A DNA stretch of 16,399 nucleotides, from assembly GCA_017996075.1 (NCBI GenBank), contig JAGOHQ010000004.1, positions 1-16,399 of the forward strand. The letters run 5' to 3'. The DNA comes from Aliarcobacter sp. (GTDB lineage Bacteria > Campylobacterota > Campylobacteria > Campylobacterales > Arcobacteraceae). Below, in pieces: positions 1 through 6,683 of the stretch (the stretch's first letter is position 1; each line of letters opens with the position of its first letter). The notes under the pieces were generated by a model. It ran no database searches. It was not told where the DNA came from and saw only the letters and a program-made list of their open reading frames with translations. The translations under genes were made by a program, and so were the position numbers.

Positions 1-499
1 TGTAGCAGCTTTATATGTTCCAAAATCTTCAAATACAAACAATGATAGTGATGGTGATGGAGTTATAAATGAACTTGATGAGTGTCCAAATACTCCAAGT
101 GGTCAAATGGTAAATGAAAAAGGTTGTGCAAATAGTATTAATCTTCAAGTATTATTTGAAAATGATTCAGATAAAGTAATAGAAAGTAGTGTAGAAAAAG
201 TTAAAGCTTTTGCTAATTATTTGTTAGAAAATGAGGAGTTTGAAGCTAGTATTACGGGACATGCAAGCCAAAGTACAAATGAAAGTAATAAAAACAGTTA
301 CAAAAATAGTGCGAAATACAATTTAGAACTATCTTTAAAAAGAGCAGAAGCTATTAAAAATATTTTGGTTCAAAATGGTGTTCCATCTTCAAGAATTACA
401 GCTTCTGGAAAAGGTTTTGAAGAACCAATAATGAGTAATGATACAGAAGAGGGAAGAACGGCTAATAGAAGAATAGAGGCTGTTTTAATAAAAAAATAA
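1..499 (+). CDS. OmpA-family outer-membrane/peptidoglycan-binding protein, 3' part
   Basis: The reading frame is open from base 2, so this is the C-terminal part of a longer protein whose start lies before the window. The Met at 107 is internal. Residues encoded at about 50-125 form a thrombospondin type-3-like calcium motif (DSDGDGV, then LDECPNTPSG and a further Cys), which commonly precedes OmpA domains. The rest is an OmpA C-terminal domain, a periplasmic fold that holds the outer membrane to peptidoglycan. It is recognised by GHAS, LSLKRAEAI, SRITASGKGFEEP and the terminal EEGRTANRRIEAVL block. The family usually has GHTD at the first site, and its Asp helps bind diaminopimelate; here Ser takes that place, and the linker to the LSLKRA helix is longer than usual. 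The conserved Arg is kept. The gene ends 18 nt before the type I secretion ATPase, so it probably belongs to that transport cluster. The family call is firm; the ligand-binding state is uncertain. Confidence 0.9.
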   Translation, partial: VAALYVPKSSNTNNDSDGDGVINELDECPNTPSGQMVNEKGCANSINLQVLFENDSDKVIESSVEKVKAFANYLLENEEFEASITGHASQSTNESNKNSYKNSAKYNLELSLKRAEAIKNILVQNGVPSSRITASGKGFEEPIMSNDTEEGRTANRRIEAVLIKK

Positions 500-517
500 A
501 AATTAGGACACAAGTTA

Positions 518-2683
518 ATGGTAAATAAAAGTTTACGTAAAAATGACAATTTGTTGGACTCTTTAGTTCTTTATACTAGGCTTTTTCATAAGCCGTTTTC
601 TGCTGAGTCTTTGCTTCAAGGCTTACCCCTTGGTAATAATGAAGCAGATCAGCTTCTATTTTCTAAAAATAGTTCTAAATCTATGTTTAGTAGAGCAGCG
701 GCAAGAGCTGGTCTTAAAACTACTATTGTTGAAAAACCAATTAAAGATATTTTAAATATACAACTTCCTGTAATACTACTTTTATCAAATGAAAATAGCT
801 GTATTTTGGACTCTTTTAATGAAGATAGAACAAAAGCAAAGATTATTTTTGCTGGAATTGATGATCCTCTTGAAGAGTGGGTTGAGGTGCAAAAGCTTGA
901 AGAAGAGTATTTAGGCTATGCTTTTATGCTTAAAAAAGTTTATGAATATGAGCATGATAATGGTAAAAAAACTCTAGCAATTGATAATCAAAAACACTGG
1001 TTTTGGAGTACTTTAGGAGTTTCAAAAAATATTTATATTGATTGCATAATAGCTTCAATTTTAATAAACCTTTTTGTTCTTGCAACTCCACTTTTTACTA
1101 TGAATGTTTATGATAGAGTTATTCCAAATAATGCACAAGAGACACTTCTTGTTTTTACTATTGGTATTGTTGTTGTATTTGTTCTTGATGCCATTTTAAA
1201 GTTTATTAGAACCTATTTTCTAGAAATGGCTGGGAAAAAGAGTGATATTATAATGTCTTCAATTATTTTTGAAAAAGTTTTAGATATGAAGTTAAGTGAA
1301 CACCCAAAATCTGTTGGGAGTTTTGCAAATAATCTTAAGAGCTTTGATAGTATAAGAGGTTTTTTAACAAGTTCTACTTTGACTGTATTAATTGATTTTC
1401 CATTTGCTATTTTATTTTTAATAGTAATTGGATATTTAGGTGGTTTTTTGGTGATAGTTCCAATTTTTATTATTATATTAATCATAATTTATGCAAAAAT
1501 AATAAAAGACCCACTTAAAAAAAGTATTGAAGCAACTTATGAAGCAAGTGCAAAGAAAAATGGTATTTTAATAGAGAGCTTAAATAATATTGAAACAATA
1601 AAAGCTCAAGGAATGGCTGGAAATGTTCAGTACTCTTGGGAAGAATCAACTGGTGAAATAGCAAATAAAGGTCTTAAATCAAAACTAATATCTGCTTCTA
1701 TTCCAACTGTTACAGGTCTTTTAACTGGATTAAATACAGTTTTAATTGTTGTTTTTGGAGTTTATTTAATTCAAGATTTCCAACTTACAATGGGAGGTTT
1801 AATTGCTACTATGATTTTATCAGGTCGTGCAATTGCACCTATGGGGCAAATAGTTTCACTAATTACAAACTATGAAGATACTAAACAATCTTTTAAAATG
1901 TTGGATGATATTATAAATAAACCACAAGAAAGACCAATGTCTAAAGAGTTTGTAAAAAAGACAAATTTAAATGGAAATATTGAGTTTAGAAATGTAAGTT
2001 TTAGATACCCAAATAGTGAATCATATGCCTTAAGAAATGTAAGTTTTACTATAAAAGAGGGTGAAAAAGTTGCTTTTATTGGAAGAATTGGAAGCGGAAA
2101 GTCAACTATTGCAAAACTTATTTTAAAACTATATGAACCAGAAGAGGGAACTATTTTAATAGATGGTATAGATATAGCTCAAATTGATCCAGCTGATTTA
2201 AGAAAAGGTATTAGTTATGTTCCACAAGATATTCATCTTTTTGGGGGAACAATAAAACAAAATATTTTAGGAATTCATAAATTCATAGATGATGAGTGGA
2301 TGTTAGAGTGTTCAAAAATGAGTGGAACAGATGAGTTTGTAAGAATGCATCCTGCTGGTTATGATATGCCTTTAGGTGAAAGAGGTGCTGGTTTAAGTGG
2401 AGGGCAACGACAAAGTGTAGGAATTGCAAGAGCTTTAATAAATAACTCAGATATTTGGATGTTTGATGAACCTACAAATGCTATGGATCAGACAAGTGAA
2501 AGTATAGTTTTAAATAATTTAATGAGTAAAATAGAAGGAAAAACACTACTTTTAGTTACTCAAAAAATGAGTATGGTAGATTTAGTTGATAGAATTATAG
2601 TTATGAATTTTGGTACTAAAGTTTTAGATGGTCCAAAAGATGAAATTATAAATAAACTTGGAAATAGCGGTGAAAAACAATGA
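518..2683 (+). CDS. Type I secretion ABC exporter (LapB/LssB-like, degenerate C39 domain)
   Basis: This 721-residue inner-membrane permease/ATPase should power one-step export of a large protein, typically an RTX or LapA-like adhesin, through a HlyD adaptor and a TolC-type channel. Residues 1-145 form a C39-like domain without a peptidase nucleophile: the first Cys is residue 95, so it probably docks substrate rather than cleaving it. Membrane segments lie at about 170-230 and 285-330, with more at about 400-440. The nucleotide-binding domain has Walker A GRIGSGKST (522-530), signature LSGGQ (626-630) and Walker B IWMFDE (646-651). The H-loop position reads VTQKM, with Gln682 where most ABC transporters have His. 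The start is set by AGGA 9 nt upstream. The stop overlaps the next start as ATGA, implying translational coupling to the adaptor. The family call is certain; the substrate is unknown and is not encoded in the window. Confidence 0.93.
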   Translation: MVNKSLRKNDNLLDSLVLYTRLFHKPFSAESLLQGLPLGNNEADQLLFSKNSSKSMFSRAAARAGLKTTIVEKPIKDILNIQLPVILLLSNENSCILDSFNEDRTKAKIIFAGIDDPLEEWVEVQKLEEEYLGYAFMLKKVYEYEHDNGKKTLAIDNQKHWFWSTLGVSKNIYIDCIIASILINLFVLATPLFTMNVYDRVIPNNAQETLLVFTIGIVVVFVLDAILKFIRTYFLEMAGKKSDIIMSSIIFEKVLDMKLSEHPKSVGSFANNLKSFDSIRGFLTSSTLTVLIDFPFAILFLIVIGYLGGFLVIVPIFIIILIIIYAKIIKDPLKKSIEATYEASAKKNGILIESLNNIETIKAQGMAGNVQYSWEESTGEIANKGLKSKLISASIPTVTGLLTGLNTVLIVVFGVYLIQDFQLTMGGLIATMILSGRAIAPMGQIVSLITNYEDTKQSFKMLDDIINKPQERPMSKEFVKKTNLNGNIEFRNVSFRYPNSESYALRNVSFTIKEGEKVAFIGRIGSGKSTIAKLILKLYEPEEGTILIDGIDIAQIDPADLRKGISYVPQDIHLFGGTIKQNILGIHKFIDDEWMLECSKMSGTDEFVRMHPAGYDMPLGERGAGLSGGQRQSVGIARALINNSDIWMFDEPTNAMDQTSESIVLNNLMSKIEGKTLLLVTQKMSMVDLVDRIIVMNFGTKVLDGPKDEIINKLGNSGEKQ

Positions 2684-4098
2684 ATAAGATAAAAGAGTTT
2701 TTAAATAGTCCAGAAATAAATAGATTAAAAGAGATTTTTAAACTATTCAATGATAAAGATAATCTAAAACTTCCAAAAACACCTCTAAATAAAAATGATT
2801 ATGAGTATATGAAGAGTTTAAGTTCAGCTGTTGTTTTTAGCTCATCAAAAAAACTTCACTGGGTTTTAATCTCTTTTTGTATTACAATATTTTTATTTAT
2901 TACTTGGGCTGCTTTTGCCGAAATTGATGAAATAGCAAGGGGAAGTGGAAAGGTTGTTCCAAATGGTCAAAATCAGATAGTTCAAAATCTTGAAGGTGGA
3001 ATAGTTCAGGAGATTTTAGTAAAAGAGGGCGATATAGTTGAAAAAGACCAAGTATTGGTTAGAATTTCAAATGAAAAAGGTACAAGTACGGCTATGTCAA
3101 ATGAGATAAAGTCTTATTATCTGCAAGCTCAAATTAAAAGATTAGAAGCAGAGTTAAAACGAGCTCCTTTTGAGTACACTAAAGGTGAAAACGAAGAATT
3201 AAATGAGTTTTTAGATAATGAGAATGAACTTTATATAACAAATCAAAAGCAGTTAGAGTCAAAAATATCTATATTAAAAGAGCAGATAAAACAAAAAGAA
3301 AATGACTTAAAAGATGCAAAACAGACTATTGAGCATATGAAATTTAGTGTTGGAGCTATCTCAAAAGAGGTAACTATGACTAAACCAATGGTTGAAAGAG
3401 GAATTAGATCTCAAGTTGATTTTTTAAAGTTACAAAGAGAAGAGAGTGATGCTAAAAATAAACTCCAAAGTGTTACTTTATCTGTTGATAAAATTAATTC
3501 AGAGATTTTAGAGTTAAATAAAAAAATAGATGAGACAAATGAGATAAATGATGCAACAATAAGAGAGAAGTTAAACGAAGCAATTAATAATCTTAAAGAT
3601 GTTGAAGCAAATAAATTAGCTTCAAGTGATCAAGTTGCAAGAACTGTTGTAAAATCTCCTTCAAATGGGATTGTGCAAAAACTACATATAAATACTGTTG
3701 GTGGAAGTATTAAACCAGCTCAAGATTTATTAGAAATAGTTCCTACCGATAGTAATTTAATAGTTGAAGTAAAGATTTTACCAAAAGATATAGCATTTAT
3801 ATATCAAGGGCAAAAAGCTATTGTTAAATTTTCAGCATTTGATTTCTCTATTTTTGGTGGACTTGATGGTCATGTTATAAATATAAGCCCAGATACAATA
3901 GTTGAAAAAGATGAAAAAACTTTTTATATTGTAAGAATTGAAACTGAAAAAAACTATATTGGGGAAGAGAAAAATCAAAAGTATATTATTCCAGGTATGA
4001 TAGCAGATGTTGATATTTTAACAGGTAAAAAAACAGTTCTTGATTATATTTTAAAACCAATATTAAAAACAAAAACATATACATTTACAGAGAGATAA
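2680..4098 (+). CDS. HlyD-family type I secretion periplasmic adaptor (LapC-like)
   Basis: This 472-residue membrane-fusion protein should bridge the exporter encoded just upstream to an outer-membrane TolC-like channel. A cytoplasmic N-terminal stretch of about 58 residues is followed by a single membrane segment (about 60-80). Next comes a half-lipoyl motif (VQNLEGGIVQEILVKEGD, about 101-118), a long charged coiled-coil hairpin (about 145-310), the second half-lipoyl stretch (VKSPSNGIVQKL, about 324-335) and a beta-barrel region. It ends with the HlyD C-terminal signature PGMIADVDILTGKKTVLDYI (about 438-457). The length and order are typical of the family. The ATG shares the sequence ATGA with the exporter stop, so the two proteins are probably made in a coupled ratio. 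The gene is followed 27 nt later by a LuxR-type regulator. Confidence 0.94.
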   Translation: MNKIKEFLNSPEINRLKEIFKLFNDKDNLKLPKTPLNKNDYEYMKSLSSAVVFSSSKKLHWVLISFCITIFLFITWAAFAEIDEIARGSGKVVPNGQNQIVQNLEGGIVQEILVKEGDIVEKDQVLVRISNEKGTSTAMSNEIKSYYLQAQIKRLEAELKRAPFEYTKGENEELNEFLDNENELYITNQKQLESKISILKEQIKQKENDLKDAKQTIEHMKFSVGAISKEVTMTKPMVERGIRSQVDFLKLQREESDAKNKLQSVTLSVDKINSEILELNKKIDETNEINDATIREKLNEAINNLKDVEANKLASSDQVARTVVKSPSNGIVQKLHINTVGGSIKPAQDLLEIVPTDSNLIVEVKILPKDIAFIYQGQKAIVKFSAFDFSIFGGLDGHVINISPDTIVEKDEKTFYIVRIETEKNYIGEEKNQKYIIPGMIADVDILTGKKTVLDYILKPILKTKTYTFTER

Positions 4099-4125
4099 CA
4101 TTAGAAAAATAGGGGGTATTTGAGT

Positions 4126-4722
4126 ATGAAAAAAATTTCTTTATATACAAATCTAAAAAGAGACTATGAGAAAATGAAAAATAGTCTTATTGATTATGAT
4201 TTAAAAAATATAGAAAATAGGGAAGAGTTACTTACTTTAAAAGAGAATATTATTATTATAAATACTTCTGTAAATCTTGATAAAGAAGAAGAAACTATTG
4301 AAATATTGCTAGAAAATAGAAATAAAATTTTAATACTAGAGAGTACTCCAAAACTTATAAATGCTCAAAATTGGTTACTTTTAGGTGTTCATGGTTATGG
4401 AAATAGTATGATGAATGATATTTATTTAAAATCAGCAATTCAAACAATAAACAATGGTTTAACTTGGTTAATTCCAGATATAACAATGGAAATTTTAAGC
4501 AAATTAAATAGTGATAGTTTAAATCAAAAAGATGTTTTAAATCAACTCTCTAAAGCTGAGCAACAAGTAGCAATATTATTAAAAGATGGGCTATCAAATA
4601 CAAAAATTAGTGAAGAGTTAAAATTATCTATAAATACAGTAAAATCGCATATAAAAAATATCTATTTAAAGCTTGATGTAAAAGATAGATTTTCATTTGT
4701 TAATCTTTTAAATAAGAATTAA
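4126..4722 (+). CDS. LuxR-type transcriptional regulator with degenerate receiver domain
   Basis: The 198-residue protein ends in a GerE/LuxR helix-turn-helix (about 139-195). Its motif runs LSKAEQQVAILLKDGLSNTK, then ISEELKLSINTVKSHI and a KLDVKDR end, so DNA binding is well supported. The N-terminal part (1-125) has the length and strand pattern of a response-regulator receiver, but the phosphorylation residues are missing. The first strand reads ISLYTNL rather than ILIVDD, and the expected phospho-acceptor strand reads IIIINTS with Asn instead of Asp. It may therefore act without phosphorylation or sense something else. I chose ATG at 4126 because AGGGGG ends 9 nt before it; an in-frame TTG at 4120 is only 3 nt from that site. 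Its position directly after the secretion genes suggests it controls them or their substrate, by inference only. Confidence 0.85.
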   Translation: MKKISLYTNLKRDYEKMKNSLIDYDLKNIENREELLTLKENIIIINTSVNLDKEEETIEILLENRNKILILESTPKLINAQNWLLLGVHGYGNSMMNDIYLKSAIQTINNGLTWLIPDITMEILSKLNSDSLNQKDVLNQLSKAEQQVAILLKDGLSNTKISEELKLSINTVKSHIKNIYLKLDVKDRFSFVNLLNKN

Positions 4723-4791
4723 AAGAAGATTAAATGCAAATAAAAAAACTTATGTCTGCTTTAAATAAATCTTCAAAAGATTGAATTTTGT

Positions 4792-4823
4792 TATACCAAA
4801 ATTTATACCTTTTTGTTGGTATA
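4792..4823. repeat. 8-bp perfect inverted repeat TATACCAA/TTGGTATA
   Basis: Arms at 4792-4799 and 4816-4823 are perfectly complementary around a 16-nt loop. It could be an operator-like palindrome or a weak RNA hairpin downstream of the LuxR gene. There is no long T run after it on either strand, so a terminator role is doubtful. Confidence 0.35.
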
Positions 4824-4840
4824 TTTCAATGAATTGTATT

Positions 4841-4868
4841 TTACTAAGTTATAGTAAGATTTTTATTA
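4841..4868 (+). terminator. Possible weak terminator of the secretion/LuxR transcript
   Basis: TTACTA (4841-4846) pairs with TAGTAA (4852-4857) around a 5-nt loop and is followed by GATTTTTATT. The stem has little GC, so it would be weak. It is the best candidate for ending the + strand transcript before it reads into the complement of ssrA. Confidence 0.25.
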
Positions 4869-4925
4869 AAAGTGTGATTTTATGGTGGTTTTTTATAGTA
4901 AGTTAAAGTGAGTTATATTTTAAAA

Positions 4926-5325
4926 TGGTGGAGATGTGCGGGATCGAACCGCAGTCTTAAAACAGATTATATAAGCGTCTACATGCTTAGCAGAGTTGAA
5001 TAATTTCACTTTACAACAGCTCAACTCCCCAGGCAATCATAAAGCTAAGATTTGGAATTTCTCTTCAAAGTTCAATCAATCCCTCAAAGATAATCTATCT
5101 ATTGTGAACCAGCATTTACCTACATAGATAGAATCTGTAGTGCCAGTCTCCAAAGACTCAAGGCCGCAAAGGCCGAGTCAGTAAGTTGTTAAACTTACGC
5201 AGCTTTTGCGTAAGCTGGAGCGTAATTAGTATTATTTGCGTCTAAAAAAAATGAACCGCGTAACGGCATGTTCAGGCCGACATGCAACTTATACTCACTG
5301 CTCTAATCGATACCAAGTCATCCCC
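4926..5325 (-). ncRNA. ssrA: Transfer-messenger RNA (tmRNA)
   Basis: On the minus strand a 400-nt RNA starts GGGGATGACTTGGTATCGA and ends with a T-arm GCGGTTCGATCCCGC, then CATCTCC and an encoded ACCA. The first seven bases pair with CATCTCC, giving a 7-bp acceptor stem whose third pair is G-U, the alanine identity element expected of tmRNA. An internal frame encodes the degradation tag ANNTNYAPAYAKAA. The RNA rescues stalled ribosomes: charged with alanine, it enters the empty A site with SmpB and swaps the broken message for the tag frame, so that proteases such as ClpXP can degrade the product. clpP lies in the same window but in a separate transcript. The C-rich and G-rich stems between the tag and the 3' end (for example GACTCGGCC with GGCCTTGAGTC) fit the usual pseudoknot region, though I have not folded the full RNA. 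Confidence 0.97.
5195..5239 (-). other. ssrA: tmRNA proteolysis-tag reading frame
   Basis: Read on the minus strand from the resume codon GCA (5239-5237), the frame gives ANNTNYAPAYAKAA and stops at TAA (5197-5195). An A/T-rich single-stranded stretch and GAC precede the resume codon. From memory, the Campylobacter jejuni tag is ANNVKFAPAYAKAA and the Helicobacter pylori tag is VNNTDYAPAYAKAA, so the hydrophobic AA end and APAYAK core match the phylum. Confidence 0.93.
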
Positions 5326-5338
5326 AATTTAAAACCGT

Positions 5339-5346
5339 ATTGTATA
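5339..5346 (-). promoter_or_regulatory. Probable -10 region of the ssrA promoter
   Basis: On the minus strand TATACAAT lies 13 nt before the mature tmRNA 5' end. Transcription would begin about 7 nt upstream of that end, leaving a short leader for RNase P to remove. No clear -35 box is seen, which is usual for sigma-70 promoters in this phylum. Confidence 0.4.
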
Positions 5347-5438
5347 TTAATAAAATTAAAATAGATTTAATTTTGTAATCAAATGGTTACTAAATACAAT
5401 ATTTAATTTATTTCATCAATTTTTTTATTTTAAAATTG

Positions 5439-5444
5439 TATAAT
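5439..5444 (+). promoter_or_regulatory. Probable -10 box of the polyamine/PPK2 operon
   Basis: A perfect TATAAT lies 34 nt before the ATG at 5479, after a run of T-rich sequence at 5409-5431, which is the usual stand-in for a -35 box in Campylobacterota. It is followed by the ribosome site GGAG (5467-5470), 8 nt before the start codon. Confidence 0.5.
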
Positions 5445-5478
5445 CAAAATATAAAATAATAATATTGGAGTTTTAAAA

Positions 5479-6681
5479 ATGAGTAAAAAAGGAATTTTAA
5501 TAATTGGAGCAGGTGGAGTTAGTCAAGTTGCAACTGTAAAATGTGCAATTAATATTGATACTTTTGAAAAAATTACATTAGCTTCTAGAACACTTAGTAA
5601 ATGTGATGCTATTGCAGATTATATTTTAAAAAATAAAGGTGTAAAGATAGATACTGCAAAGGTTGATGCAGATAACGTTGAAGATTTAGTAAAATTAATC
5701 GAAAAAGTTAATCCAAAATTAGTTTTAAATGTAGCTTTACCATATCAAGATTTAACAATTATGGATGCTTGTACAAAATGTAAAGTTGATTATGTGGATA
5801 CTGCAAATTATGAGCATCCAGATGAAGCAAAATTTGAGTATAAACTCCAATGGGAAAGAGATAAGCAGTTTAAAGAAGCTGGAATTATGGCTTTATTAGG
5901 TTCGGGATTTGACCCAGGTGTTACAGGAGTATTTTGTGCTTATGCTCAACAAAATTTATTTGATGAAATTCACTATATAGATATTATGGATTGTAATGCA
6001 GGTGACCATGGATACAAATTTGCAACAAACTTTAATCCAGAAATTAATTTAAGAGAAGTAAGTGCAAATGGAAGATATTGGGAAAATGGAGAGTGGATTG
6101 AAACAAAACCTCTTGAAATTAGAGTTGACCATGATTATCCAGAAATTGGAGTAAAAGCTTCATATCTACTTTATCACGAAGAGTTAGAATCTTTATCTAA
6201 AAATATTAAAGGTTTAAAAAGAATTAGATTTTTTATGACATTTGGTGATGCTTATATTCAACATATGAATTGTTTACAAAATGTTGGAATGTTAGGAATT
6301 GAACCAGTTGAGCATAAAGGAATGATGATTACTCCAATTGAATTTTTAACTACACTTTTACCAGATCCTGCATCATTGGGACCAAGAACAGTTGGACAAA
6401 CAAATATTGGATGTATTATTGAAGGAATTAAAAATGGAAAACCAAAAAAAGTTTATATCTATAATGTTTGTGATCACCAAGAGTGTTATAGAGAAACAGG
6501 TGCACAAGCAGTTTCTTATACAACAGGAGTTCCAGCAATGATTGGTTCAAAACTTCTTTATAAAGGTATTTGGAAAAACAAAGGTGTATTTAATATTGAA
6601 GAGTTTGATGCAAAACCATTTATGGATGAGCTAATGACTCAAGGTCTTCCTTGGAAAATACTTGAACTTGATGTGAAATAA
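5479..6681 (+). CDS. Carboxynorspermidine/carboxyspermidine dehydrogenase (saccharopine dehydrogenase family)
   Basis: This 400-residue cytoplasmic enzyme is assigned to the NADPH-dependent reductive condensation of aspartate semialdehyde with putrescine or diaminopropane. The product would be carboxyspermidine or carboxynorspermidine, the first step of the alternative polyamine route. The N-terminus carries the Rossmann nucleotide-binding motif IIGAGGVSQV (8-17). Further family features are NVALPYQDLTIMDAC (84-98), GSGFDPGVTGVF (141-152) and the C-terminal GPRTVGQTNIGCI region. The family also contains lysine-pathway saccharopine dehydrogenases. The decarboxylase NspC encoded 2 nt downstream is what points to polyamine synthesis here. 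Whether the main product is spermidine, as reported for Campylobacter, or norspermidine cannot be told from sequence. It is the first gene of a likely four-gene operon. Confidence 0.9.
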   Translation: MSKKGILIIGAGGVSQVATVKCAINIDTFEKITLASRTLSKCDAIADYILKNKGVKIDTAKVDADNVEDLVKLIEKVNPKLVLNVALPYQDLTIMDACTKCKVDYVDTANYEHPDEAKFEYKLQWERDKQFKEAGIMALLGSGFDPGVTGVFCAYAQQNLFDEIHYIDIMDCNAGDHGYKFATNFNPEINLREVSANGRYWENGEWIETKPLEIRVDHDYPEIGVKASYLLYHEELESLSKNIKGLKRIRFFMTFGDAYIQHMNCLQNVGMLGIEPVEHKGMMITPIEFLTTLLPDPASLGPRTVGQTNIGCIIEGIKNGKPKKVYIYNVCDHQECYRETGAQAVSYTTGVPAMIGSKLLYKGIWKNKGVFNIEEFDAKPFMDELMTQGLPWKILELDVK

Positions 6682-6683
6682 TT

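Larger units (their letters stand above)
4723..4925. other. Intergenic stretch between the LuxR gene and ssrA
   Basis: This AT-rich stretch of about 200 bases separates two features that end towards each other, the regulator (+) and tmRNA (-). It holds a 16-codon frame at 4734-4784 (peptide MQIKKLMSALNKSSKD) with only a weak ribosome site. It also holds two inverted repeats, listed separately, and short imperfect repeats of TATAGTAAG near 4850 and 4890. I see no GC-rich terminator for ssrA on the minus strand, and no gene of convincing length. Confidence 0.5.

Noticed and set aside
107..109. ATG at 107 as the start of the OmpA-family gene
   Set aside because: The frame is open to the window edge and encodes a calcium-binding-type repeat before this Met; no ribosome site precedes it.
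1213..1485. Open minus-strand frame inside the type I exporter gene
   Set aside because: It lies wholly antisense to a well-supported ABC transporter, has Lys/Ile-rich composition expected from reading AT-rich coding DNA backwards, and shows no ribosome site or known motif.
5161..5181. Palindromic GGCCGCAAAGGCC-like sequence as a possible terminator or mobile-element end
   Set aside because: It lies inside tmRNA and is explained by one of its internal stems.
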